Source: Neodiprion pinetum
Lineage: Eukaryota; Arthropoda; Insecta; Hymenoptera; Diprionidae
DNA: 64,000 bases
NCBI RefSeq assembly: GCF_021155775.2
Contig: NC_060235.2
Span: 28,808,607 to 28,872,606 of the forward strand
Reading direction: 5' to 3'
A program made the position numbers and the translations under genes. The notes under the pieces were generated by a model, which saw only the letters and a program-made list of their open reading frames with translations, made no database searches and was not told the DNA's origin. Each line of letters opens with the position of its first letter. Position 1 is the stretch's first letter. Shown piece by piece: positions 12,028 to 22,534 of this stretch.

Positions 12028-12224
12028 AGAGAAAATTAGTTCAATACAACTTTTCGACATACATTCTATGCTTTTCCAAAGAGAAAACGCAACTTGCATT
12101 TAAATTTAATAAATGTATTTTTTATTCGTTACAAAAATAGAAATACTTATTGTTAGTTAAATAACGTTACATTACCTTATACATGTATCTTTGAATGGAA
12201 GATTAATATATATGATCGCATTAC

Positions 12225-14397
12225 TCATATCATATTGACTTGTGGTGCTTTGATTTTAGACCAAATTGTCCTCAAAGCATTTGATGTCATGTTTACATTG
12301 TTTGTAGCATTGTTTTTTCCAATGTTGAAGCAACCGAGGTCGTAATGGGCCAGTTTCAATTTGTAAAGCTCAACGTCTAACTTGAGGCAACCGTGGAGAT
12401 GGTGCTTATTAGCATCCAAGTCATAGAACCGTATACAAATTTCAGCTTCCAACTCTTTCACATAATCTTGCCCAATGCAGATAGGTGGAGGGTTCCGAAC
12501 TAAACATAAGGTAATCAGACATATAACTTTTCAGTACATTTGGATAACCTGTAGTGAAGTTTTTGGCATGAGTACAACTTGAAAAAATCGATTACATAAT
12601 TTGGGATAATTGAAGTTTCATATAAGTTCAAATCATAATACAGAAAGGAAGCAATCAACGTAAAAACTTGGCTAGTTAGAAAATTAATTTATTGAAGACG
12701 AAACAGTTAATCTGCATTAAAATATGACAGCCATAATGTATCAACTAAATAACGACAATTCGTAGTGAGCTGTTTCTGTAATTTTGCAGAAAGAATTAAA
12801 ACAATAAATTAGAGGCTATACCCAACGTAATTTTGCATAAAATTGTAAACTTTAGATTCCCTCTAACCAAGGCACAAAGAGTTTCTCAATCACAATGATT
12901 TACAGGCATAATATGATCTCTCATGACTTTGTCAAGTCCAATCAAGTTGTTTCGATTCTGCAGTTTTTTTTTTTTTAACTTTTTAAATGCATGTAAGTAT
13001 TTATCAATCAGAGTATTGATGATGGATTTACAAGTGTTATTTTTAAATACAGTTTATATTTTTAAGCCGGGTATATGTAATACAATTACAGGAATGGTAA
13101 ATTGCAGCAAAGCATGTATTCCACTATAGCGTGGTTCGATGCACATGCTAAGTTGTTCATACAAATTGTTAAAAACATGAGCACTTCAAAGTATACCAAA
13201 TGTATGAAGTACAATTACAATTAATTTTGACATCGGGGACTGATCGGCCATTCTTAATTAGCTTTGGCCTTTAAACTATACATCAATGGGTTGTGATTAA
13301 TTGCAATCTGGAACCATAGGTGCTTAAGTTGAAACATATTTTCCAATCATCTTCATGCATATATTTTATAAGTATATTTGTGAAGAAAATTATAAAAAAT
13401 ATTCAGTTAACAGTCTGGTTGCATTACCTTTGGTATTTGTGTTTTAAAAGAACAAAATAACCACCCACAACATGTCAATATAGAGTCAATTTGTTTAATT
13501 CTATTGTGATTTGAAAAATGAAAATTTACCTGACACTGTTGTGTTCATAACTGCGTAAGAGTCGAATGTGATGGTTAGTGAAAGTCCGATATCTTCAGGA
13601 AGGTAAGTTACATTCGCACAGACTGAAAGTACAAGATAAATCATACATGAAACTACAATACTGTCAGAAGAATGATCATTGTTTTTAATGATAGTATTTT
13701 GTCAAGAGGGAATGGTTGATGCGTTTTAAAAACGTAATATTTTTAAAAACACTGTGATTAACTGTATCAACGGATTCTTTGTAAGGTTATCAGTAAAATT
13801 CGTGATATGTTTATTGTGAAGGTTAGTAAACGTAGGGTAGATGTTACAATTACTGACACATTACGGAAACTTGAATGGAAAAATTTACAAATGTCAACAT
13901 CGAGTGATGCATGTGTGAGTGGAATCTACCTGTAGTACGTCGAAGGATGCAGGTAGCTACACGTATATAAAAATCCGACTAAAGCGACTAGATCAGTTAA
14001 AAATTTGCAAACACATCATGCGGAATACTACAGATGATCTAGCAATGATATTTTTACTACCTGTGTCGTCTAAATGAACTCGATGTACTTTAATATGTTG
14101 GCAACATCCACAGCCGTAAAGTTCACATTTGCAACTGTGCGGGCCATTGCCACCTGCAATCAGAGATATTATCATGTGTACAAATGTTCATTACGATATA
14201 GTAATAAACAATAGCAATAAGAATTGAAAAAACGTTAAAAACAACAATTCATTGTCTTTGGTCGGTCAGAGCAGATTACCTGTACCATCAACGCTTTCCG
14301 ATAGGAAACCAACCAGTGCAATTGCAATTCCTACAGCAATGAAAAACACCGAATAATGTGCTTTTTTACCAAGCCCGGGTACTTTACACACACACAT
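12225..14397 (-). CDS. small secreted Cys-rich protein, DUF4773 type
   Basis: Exons on the minus strand: 14397-14280, 14153-14061, 13622-13530, 12499-12225; joined 579 nt, 192 residues. The first exon encodes an N-terminal hydrophobic segment (VFFIAVGIAIALVGFL) that looks like a signal peptide, preceded by a short Lys- and Cys-containing stretch. The mature part begins with a dense Cys cluster (CKCELYGCGCC) and continues with a beta-rich domain with further Cys (PPPICIG, EICIRFYD, HGCLKLD, LGCFNI). This arrangement matches the insect DUF4773 family, whose function is unknown. All four exon junctions are phase-consistent with GT/AG. The gene is convergent with annexin, whose last exon ends 198 bp away. 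An NNATNN stretch near the C-terminus carries a possible N-glycosylation site. Confidence 0.8.
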
Positions 14398-15539
14398 TTT
14401 ACAATATTTTCTTACCAGATCATTTACTTAAAAATTTGAACCACGTTGGAAACTGAAAATGCCAAAAATAGAATTTATCGTCCGCGTCACGCGTAATATT
14501 CAACAAGCACTGAACAATTAATGCCTGCGTGATTTGCAGTTGCACTCCGTAGCCCGTATATTTCAGTCCCGTATTGGTACTGTCTTATCGCAGTTGCCGC
14601 GTTGAGATCTAGGGACTCTACCGCGCTCTATATTCGTATAATTCGTCACGATTGAGAATTTAAAAACAATCAACAATCTTCAGTAAACCCAACAGTGTTG
14701 CCACATTTCGAAAGTAACGAGGGGACGTTGAAAATTTGAATTTGGCGCGATCGAAAAAGAATTGGACAATTTTCAATGGCTTAACAATGTACGGATCACA
14801 GTGCGGATGTTGGTAACTAGGCCGTGTTCGTAAATTGATTGACAGTACTGAAAATTCCCTAGGACAGAGTCAGAGCTATCCACGAACTTGGAAGCGCAAA
14901 AGAGATGAAAGATTGCTGACACTACCGTCAGTCAATTTTCGAAAACGGCCTAAGTTTCTCTACTTCGAGAAACGTGAGAAACCTAGAATTTTCGAGTGAT
15001 TTGTTATCCATAATAGCCTTACGTGAAAAAAGCCAGAATGTCAACAATAATGGGGTCACTTTGCTGAATGCGTTGACTGAAAAATATGAAGACAGTTGTC
15101 CTAATGAGCTTTGGTGAGACAACCGAAAATCGTCGTGCGCTTGCGCCCCCTGAGATGTTCCGACGGTATAGTTGAGAGCTTATTGCAGAACATCAGAGAG
15201 TTACCGATTTCGACATGATGCTGGGCTACATTCACCTTCCGAGTAACACAGTCTTCGCAATGGTAAGCCTAAGCCAGTACTTGGCCGTCTGTACTTATCG
15301 AATTGTCGGCGATACAAGAAATTAATAACGAGAATAAATTTCTTCCAAAATTCGGAGCAAAACAGTCATTTAATTAAAGCATAGGTACCCGAGAGAAGAA
15401 TGTATACATATTTATATCAGATGTAATAATGATGAAGAGACCAAACAGTACACATGTATATGCTGTCCTAGTACGATATTAATATATATGATCCATTTAC
15501 GATTAATACATGATGCATACTATAAATTACATAATTTTC
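14398..15539. other. intergenic region, possible divergent promoter
   Basis: Upstream of the DUF4773 start the DNA is mixed in composition up to about 14650. No TATA box or other core promoter was identified. One short candidate exon on the plus strand is listed next; the rest holds nothing I can name. Confidence 0.4.
15215..15262 (+). CDS. orphan candidate first exon, 16 codons
   Basis: ATGATG opens a frame encoding MMLGYIHLPSNTVFAM that ends at a good donor (GCAATG, then GTAAGCC). It could be the first coding exon of a plus-strand gene diverging from the DUF4773 gene. No phase-matching continuation was found before the satellite block, so either the partner exon lies beyond the repeats or this is chance. 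Confidence 0.2.
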
Positions 15540-16190
15540 CAGGAGACAAACTAGATTATCTACAATAATCGGCTATAATACGAAAACAGAAGAATTATTC
15601 ATTTCGAAATGGAATTCTATTTGACACGCGCTAGATGTATTCCATAACATTAATATTCATAATTATTCCAACAACTTTTCATTTGCTCTCTCGATCTTGA
15701 ATTTTCGTAGGCATAGAACCGAAATGCTATTTTAGCTAGTCGCAAGTGAACACTCTACGTTGGGTAGAGAAGCAAAGTTGTTTTTCGAGAAGTGTTCGTT
15801 GGAAAAACATTCAGAGTAACTGTAATACATTACATACATTGATCGAAATGAAATGGATGCTCCGTATATGAGACAGTATTTAACGCAGTGTCCTGATTTG
15901 AAGACCTAAACAGGTGATTACCGGTGATTTTTATATATTTTTTTTGATAGGGAGAGATAGAACGAAGCTTCTTAAAACTTCGAGTGTATTTTAACACACA
16001 TTTGAAAGGTGGGACCAAAAATTTGTATCATCCAACTGTTGCAGAACGGCAGCGTTATTAGCTGACCCGTTAACGGAAGGATATATCTTTAGTCAATGGC
16101 TGACCATCGAAGGGCCTAGACGCTTGAGTCTAAAATCAGGCAGGAAAGATAAAGTGCGTATTTCGTGTCTGAAATGTAAAAACTAAAATC
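15540..16190 (+). repeat. satellite-block flank segment, diverged copy
   Basis: This stretch is a diverged direct copy of 17940-18520 and an inverted copy of 24040-24620 (shared words include GAAGAATTATTCATTTCGAA, ATGTATTCCATAACATTA and TCGAGTGTATTTTAACACAC). It directly precedes the head of the VNTR element at 16255, just as the copy at 17940-18520 precedes the head at 18650. So segment plus head form one larger repeat unit. Confidence 0.75.
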
Positions 16191-16254
16191 ATTATACATC
16201 ATATCATACAGCATAGATCATACATCGTACATAGTATTAAAATTCGAAACGAAA

Positions 16255-17040
16255 GTTTGAATGTTCGGATGTTCAGAAAGTGACGTCACCCAACATTTTT
16301 TTTCTCCTAACGCCATCGATCTATATAGACAGAAATCAGCTAACCGAATTCCTCAGTCTGGAAACAACCGCGCAGTAGAGCGGACGTATGAAAATCGCGC
16401 TCCGGAAATTTCGAGTACGGGGTTCTGGATCCTGCGCTCCGGGCCCGCTTCCTGGTGCAACTCGAGTTCCAGGACAAGCGCTCTGTAGTTTCTACGCTAC
16501 AGGTCGGTACCTGGTGAAACTCGACTTCAGGAAGAAGCACTACGTAGTTTCTGAGCTCCAGGTCCGCTACCTGATGAAATTCGACTTCCAGGACAAGCGC
16601 TCCGCAGTTTCTGCGGTCAAGTTCCACTACCTGCAGGAACTCGACTTCCAGGACAAGCGCTCCGTGGTTCCTGCGCTCCAGGTTCTCTACCCGGTGAAAC
16701 TTGACTTCGGGGACAAGCGCTCCGGAGTTCCTGCGCTCCAGGTCCACTACCTCGTGAAACTCGAGTTCCAGGACAAGCGCTCCGTAGTTATGGCTGTCCA
16801 GGTTTTTGACCTGGTGACTTTTGACCAAGCGCTCCGTAGTTTCTACGCTCCAGGTCCACTACCTGGTGAAACTCGACTTTCAATACAAGCGCTGCGTAGT
16901 TTCTGCGCTCAAGGTTCACTACCTGGAGAAACTCGACTTCCGGGACAAGCGCTCCATCGTTCCTGCACTCCAGGTCCGCTACCTAGCGAAACTCGACTTC
17001 AAGGAGAGGACGAGGAGGACGAGGATTTGTGCTCAATGAG
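16255..17040 (+). mobile_element. VNTR-bearing repeat element, long copy
   Basis: The standard head (TTCGGATGTTCAGAAAGTGA at 16265, AACAACCGCGCAGTAGAG at 16363) is followed by about ten units of 60 bp from about 16440 to 17000, one of them shortened to about 51 bp. Each good unit contains CCAGGTCCGCTACCTGG, a perfect 6-bp stem with a 5-base loop. The block ends in GAGGACGAGGATTTGTGC, a sequence repeated further downstream. Long open frames exist here on both strands and in more than one frame (plus 16388-17044 and 16821-17039, minus 16828-16340), which reflects lack of stops in the unit rather than a gene. Confidence 0.7.
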
Positions 17041-18539
17041 TTAAACATTTTTATATTATTCAATGGCAATTGTAATTATATTTCATCTAAAATTTTTCAA
17101 ACTTGTCCTGTTTACAATAAATTGTTTCAATTCATTTTTCGCGCAAGCACAAATTTAGTAGCTATAAATGCGCTGATAAAATTTGTTATATTATTAATTA
17201 ATTAATTGATTAAACCAATCTTTACGTAATGTTTTTGATGCGTTCTTATACTGAAAATATTTATTGCTATTCCAGGTACAACCCGAGGTGGTTATCGGTG
17301 GTTGTTCGAGGTGGTTGGCGATTGTTGGAGGTGGTCGGAGGTGGACGAGGAGGAGGACGAACTGAACTGAGTCTCAAAGCCCTGTTGACATAAAAGCAGC
17401 TATTCGATAGAAATTATAGTTTATAGTTTACACAGCCCATTGCATGATATTTCATTATAAGTAAATATGTTTCAATGTATTTAGGAATAATTTATCAAAT
17501 ATACAGAGGTCATGTGCAAATAATAAATGAATTCGACCGCAGTTTGATGTATTTATTAGAGCTTTAACAATAAATTTAGGCTTTGTTACTTCTTTTATTG
17601 TATTATGGATAATCAAAAACATTTCCGACTAATCGTGCTGTGGAAGCATGGGGATTGAACCAAAGGTAGCAAAAGATTAGAAACAGTGTATGTAGAGTAC
17701 GGGTATTTTTCTAATAATGCAAATAGAATAGAATACCACGCCTTGCGAATTAGCTTTCCAGTCAGAGATGAATGATGGATTTTAAGGACTGCATTATCGT
17801 TGTTGAATACACTACGCCTCATGGGAAACGAAAATCTGTAACGATAAAATTGATGCACCGGATCATCGTCGACTTTAACTTTTGAAATGTCCTACCATTT
17901 CCGAACACCTCCAACCATCCTATTTAGCTATATTACCAGATTAGCTATGATATGAAAAGAGAAGAATTATTCATTTCGAAATGGGATTCTATTCGACGCG
18001 CGCTCGATGTATTCCATAACATTAGTATTCATAATTATTCCAACAACTTTTCATTTGCTCTCTCGATCTTGAATTTTCATAGGCATAGAATCGAAACGTT
18101 GTTTTAGCTGGTCGCAAGTGAAGTATCTGCGTTGGGTAGAGGAGCAGAATTGTTTTTCGAAAAGTATTCGGATGGAAAAAAATTCAGAGTAACTGTAATA
18201 CATCACGGATGCGCTAATTTTGAACGAGATGAAATGGATGCTTCGTATATGAGACGGTATTTAACGCTGCGTAGTGGTGTAAAGACCTAGAAAGGTGATA
18301 GGGAGAGAAAGAACGACGCTTCTTAACACTTCGAGTGTATTTTAACACACATTTGAAAGATACGAGCGAAATTTTTCATCGTCCAACTGTCGCAGAACGG
18401 CAGCGTTATTCGGCTAATAACCCGTATCTTCAGTCAACGGCTGACCATCGAAGGGCCTGGCCGCTTGAGTCTGGAATCGGCAGGAGAGATAAAGTGCGTA
18501 TTTCTTGTATGAAATGTGAAAGCTAAAATCATTATACAT

Positions 18540-18625
18540 CATATCATATCATCATACCTCATACATCATACCTCATACATCATACATCATACATCGTACA
18601 TCATACATCATCATACATAGTATCA
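18540..18625. repeat. CATA/CAT microsatellite
   Basis: Irregular repeats of CATACAT with CATACCT variants link the shared flank segment to the VNTR-element head. A mirror copy lies at 23945-24035 in the right arm, and a short form at 16193-16240 precedes the head of the long VNTR element. Confidence 0.8.
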
Positions 18626-18809
18626 AAGTTCGAAACCATAGTTTGGATATCGGACGTTCAGAAAGTGACGTCACCAATTCAAAATCAGCTAGCCGAATTC
18701 CTCAGTCTGGAAACAACCGCGCAGTAGAGCGGACGGATGAGAGGCGCGCTCCGCAAATTTCGAGTACCGGGTTCTCAACCTCCCGGATCTCGCGCTTCGG
18801 GTCCGCTAC

Positions 18810-20440
18810 GCGGTGAAACTCGACTTCCAGGATAAGCGCTCCGTGGTTCCTGGTTCATGTTTACAATAAATTATTTCAATTCGTTTTTCGCGCAAGCCGA
18901 AATTCAGTAGCTGTCGGTCCGCTAATAAAATTTCTCGACTTCCAGGATAAGCGCTCCGTGGTTCCTGGTTCATGTTTACAATAAATTATTTCAATTCGTT
19001 TTTCGCGCAACCCCAAATTCGGTGGCTGTCAGTCTGCTAATAAAATTTCTCGACTTCCAGGATAAGCGCTCCGTGGTTCCTGGTTCATGTTTACAATAAA
19101 TTATTTCAATTCGTTTTTCGCGCAACCCCAAATTCGGTGGCTGTCAGTCCACTAATAAAATTTCTCGACTTCCAGGATAAGCGCTCCGTGGTTCCTGGTT
19201 CATGTTTACAATAAATTATTTCAATTCGTTTTTCGCGCAACCCCAAATTCGGTGGCTGTCAGTCCGCTAATAAAATTTCTCGACTTCCAGGATAAGCGCT
19301 CCGTGGTTCCTGGTTCACGTTTACAATAAATTATTTCAATTCGTTTTTCGCGCAAGCCGAAATTCAGTAGCTGTCGGTCCGCTAATAAAATTTCTCGACT
19401 TCCAGGATAAGCGCTCCGTGGTTCCTGGTTCACGTTTACAATAAATTATTTCAATTCGTTTTTCGCGCAACCCCAAATTCGGTGGCTGTCAGTCCGCTAA
19501 TAAAATTTCTCGACTTCCAGGATAAGCGCTCCGTGGTTCCTGGTTCATGTTTACAATAAATTATTTCAATTCGTTTTTCGCGCAAGCCGAAATTCAGTAG
19601 CTGTCGGTCCGCTAATAAAATATCTCGACTTCCAGGATAAGCGCTCCGTGGTTCCTGGTTCATGTTTACAATAAATTATTTCAATTCGTTTTTCGCGCAA
19701 GCCGAAATTCAGTAGCTGTCGGTCCGCTAATAAAATTTCTCGACTTCCAGGATAAGCGCTCCGTGGTTCCTGGTTCATGTTTACAATAAATTATTTCAAT
19801 TCGTTTTTCGCGCAACCCCAAATTCGGTGGCTGTCAGTCTGCTAATAAAATTTCTCGACTTCCAGGATAAGCGCTCCGTGGTTCCTGGTTCATGTTTACA
19901 ATAAATTATTTCAATTCGTTTTTCGCGCAACCCCAAATTCGGTGGCTGTCAGTCCACTAATAAAATTTCTCGACTTCCAGGATAAGCGCTCCGTGGTTCC
20001 TGGTTCATGTTTACAATAAATTATTTCAATTCGTTTTTCGCGCAACCCCAAATTCGGTGGCTGTCAGTCCGCTAATAAAATTTCTCGACTTCCAGGATAA
20101 GCGCTCCGTGGTTCCTGGTTCACGTTTACAATAAATTATTTCAATTCGTTTTTCGCGCAAGCCGAAATTCAGTAGCTGTCGGTCCGCTAATAAAATTTCT
20201 CGACTTCCAGGATAAGCGCTCCGTGGTTCCTGGTTCATGTTTACAATAAATTATTTCAATTCGTTTTTCGCGCAAGCCGAAATTCAGTAGCTGTCGGTCC
20301 GCTAATAAAATATCTCGACTTCCAGGATAAGCGCTCCGTGGTTCCTGGTTCATGTTTACAACAAATTATTTCAATTCGTTTTTCGCGCAAGCCCAAATTC
20401 AGTAGCTGTCAGTGCGCTAATCAAATTCCTATAACTTTAC
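18810..20440 (+). repeat. 115-bp satellite array, left arm, about 14 units
   Basis: Units of 115 bp begin CTCGACTTCCAGGATAAGCG and run through TTTACAATAAATTATTTC and GTTTTTCGCGCAA. Two subtypes are distinguished by GCCGAAATTCAGTAGCTGTC (A) and CCCCAAATTCGGTGGCTGTC (B). The order is A B B B A B A A B B B A A A, and private variants recur at a distance of 805 bp (7 units): TCTGC at about 19033 and 19838, TCCAC at about 19148 and 19953. This shows a 7-unit higher-order repeat. Open frames of 70 codons on the minus strand are a by-product of the repeat; they span unit borders and have no gene character. Confidence 0.95.
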
Positions 20441-21440
20441 AATCTTCTCATAATCTTTTTGGTAAAATATGTCGATAAAAAAATTATATCAAACCTTAGA
20501 CATTATTTTTGATTTGTTCTCACGCTGAAAATATTTATTAGTATTCGAGGTATAACTCGAGGTGGTTGGCGGTTTTCGTTGGAGGTAGTTAGGGGTGGTT
20601 GCGGGTAATCTCGGTGATTCAGGAGGAGAAGGACGAGGATTTGTGCTCGGTGAGTAAAACACTTTTATAATAATCTTATACAATTTATTATATTAATAAT
20701 TAATTAATTAATATTCTTATAATATTTAATGGCAATTGTAATTATATTTCATCAGAAATATTACAAACTTGTCACCTTTACAATAAATTATTTCAATTCA
20801 TTTTTCGTGCAAGCACAAATTCAGTTGCTACGAATAAGCTTATACAATTTATTATATTATTAATTAATTATTTAATCAATTACTCAATTATAATAATCCT
20901 TACACAATATTTTCGATGTGTTCTTATACTGAAAATATTTATTACTATTCAAGGTATAACCTGAGGTGGTTGAAGGTGGTCGGCGGTGGACGAGGAGGAG
21001 GACGAGGAGGACGAGGATTTGTGCTGGGTGAGTAAAACACTTTTATAATATTTGATGGCAATTGTAATTATATTTCATCTGAAATATTACAAACTTGTCA
21101 CGTTTACAATAAATTATTTCAATTCATTTTTCGTGCAAGCACATATTCAGTAGCTATAAATAATCTTATACAATTTATTATATTATTAATAAATTAATTA
21201 ATATTCTTATAATATTTAATGGCAATTGTAATTATATTTCATCTGAAATATTACAAACTTGTCACGTTTACAATAAATTATTTCAATTCAATTTTCGTGC
21301 AAGCACATATTCAGTAGCTATGAATAATCTTGTACAATTTATTATATTATCAATTAATTGATTAATTACATTAATCCTTACACAATATTTTTGATGTGTT
21401 CCTATACTAAAAATATTTATTACTATTCCAGGTATTACCC
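20441..21440 (+). repeat. AT-rich spacer with repeated exon-like cassettes
   Basis: A module of roughly 300-400 bp recurs: TACAATAAATTATTTCAATT, an AT-rich run with ATTAATTAATTA, CTGAAAATATTTATTACTAT, a GGTGG/GGACGAGGAGGA stretch, then GGATTTGTGC followed by GGTGAGTAAAACAC. Cassettes lie at about 20550-20660 and 20950-21035, with related ones at 17270-17360 and at the palindrome core. The GGT/GAG part reads as a Gly/Arg-rich peptide and is bordered by an acceptor-like (ATTCCAG or close) and a donor-like (GTGAGTAA) sequence. Confidence 0.7.
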
Positions 21441-22115
21441 GAGGTGGTCGGAGGTGGACGAGGAGGAGGACCAGGTGGACGAGGAGGAGGACGAGGTGGA
21501 CGAGGAGGAGGCGGGGTGGGTCGTGGGAGAGGACCTCTCCTCTCCTCAGAGGAGGGGAGGGGGAGGGGCAGGGAAGGGGGCGAGGCGGGCGGGGAGGGGG
21601 AAGGGACGGGAAGGGAAGGGACGGGATGGGAAGGGAAGGGTAGGGGATGGGGCGGGGGGGGGGGGGGGGGGGGGGGGGGGGGTGGAAGGAGGGAGGGCGG
21701 GAGGGCGGGAGGGAGGGCGGGAGGGAGGGAGGGAGAGGGAAGGGCCGGGCGGGTGGGTGGGCGTGTGGGGGACTTGCACTGACATCCGTCGTCCACTCCC
21801 TCCCTCCCTCCCTCCCTCCCGCCCGCCCTCCCACCCTCCCTCCCTCCCTCCCGCCCACCCTCCCTCCCTCCCTCCCTCCTCTCCCTCCCCTCCCCCTCCC
21901 CCTCCCTCCCCCTCCCTTCCCTTCCCTTCCCTTCCCTTCCCTTCCCTTCCCCCTCCCCGCCCGCCTCGCCCCCTTCCCTGCCCCTCCCCCTCCCCTCCTC
22001 TGAGGAGAGGAGAGGTCCTCTCCCACGACCCACCCCGCCTCCTCCTCGTCCACCTCGTCCTCCTCCTCGTCCACCTGGTCCTCCTCCTCGTCCACCTCCG
22101 ACCACCTCGGGTAAT
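21430..22115. repeat. GC-rich core of the palindrome
   Basis: GGACGAGGAGGA repeats pass into GGGA/GGGC purine-rich repeats on the left and their complement on the right, around a short asymmetric centre near 21770-21796 (ACTTGCACTGACATCC). Because the arms match, nearly the same 302-codon open frame occurs on both strands (minus 22191-21283, plus 21358-22266), both symmetric about 21774.5. These are mirror images, not two genes, and are low-complexity Gly/Arg or Pro/Ser text. I do not annotate them as proteins. Confidence 0.85.
21654..21682. repeat. poly-G tract of 29
   Basis: An uninterrupted run of 29 G lies inside GGGA repeats in the left arm near the palindrome centre. The right arm has no matching poly-C run of this length, so the tract is either an expansion or a sequencing/assembly error. 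It could form G-quadruplex structures. Confidence 0.85.
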
Positions 22116-22534
22116 ACCTGGAATAGTGATAAATATTTTTAGTATAGGAACACATCAAAAATATTGTGTAAGGATTAATGTAATTAATCAATTAATTGAT
22201 AATATAATAAATTGTACAAGATTATTCATAGCTACTGAATATGTGCTTGCACGAAAAATGAATTGAAATAATTTATTGTAAACGTGACAAGTTTGTAATA
22301 TTTCAGATGAAATATAATTACAATTGCCATTAAATATTATAAGAATATTAATTAATTAATTATTAATATAATAAATTGTATAAGATTATTTATAGCTACT
22401 GAATATGTGCTTGCACGAAAAATGAATTGAAATAATTTATTGTAAACGTGACAAGTTTGTAATATTTCAGATGAAATATAATTACAATTGCCATCAAATA
22501 TTATAAAAGTGTTTTACTCACCCAGCAACCTTAT

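Noticed and set aside
14928..15122. Minus-strand open frame with a hydrophobic stretch
   Set aside because: It lacks an ATG start, has no splice partner and no recognisable domain.
16560..16600. Hammerhead ribozyme core (CTGATGA) in a VNTR unit
   Set aside because: Only one unit has CTGATGA; the others read CTGGTGA, and no GAAA/stem III arrangement follows.
16340..17044. Long open frames on both strands with 20-residue repeats
   Set aside because: The 60-bp VNTR unit has no stops in several frames, so frames are open without selection; the plus frame also changes its reading of the unit after a shortened copy.
21283..22266. Two 302-codon open frames on opposite strands, Gly/Arg/Pro/Ser-rich
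   Set aside because: They are mirror images created by the palindrome, are low in complexity, and start in AT-rich spacer. No evidence for a protein.
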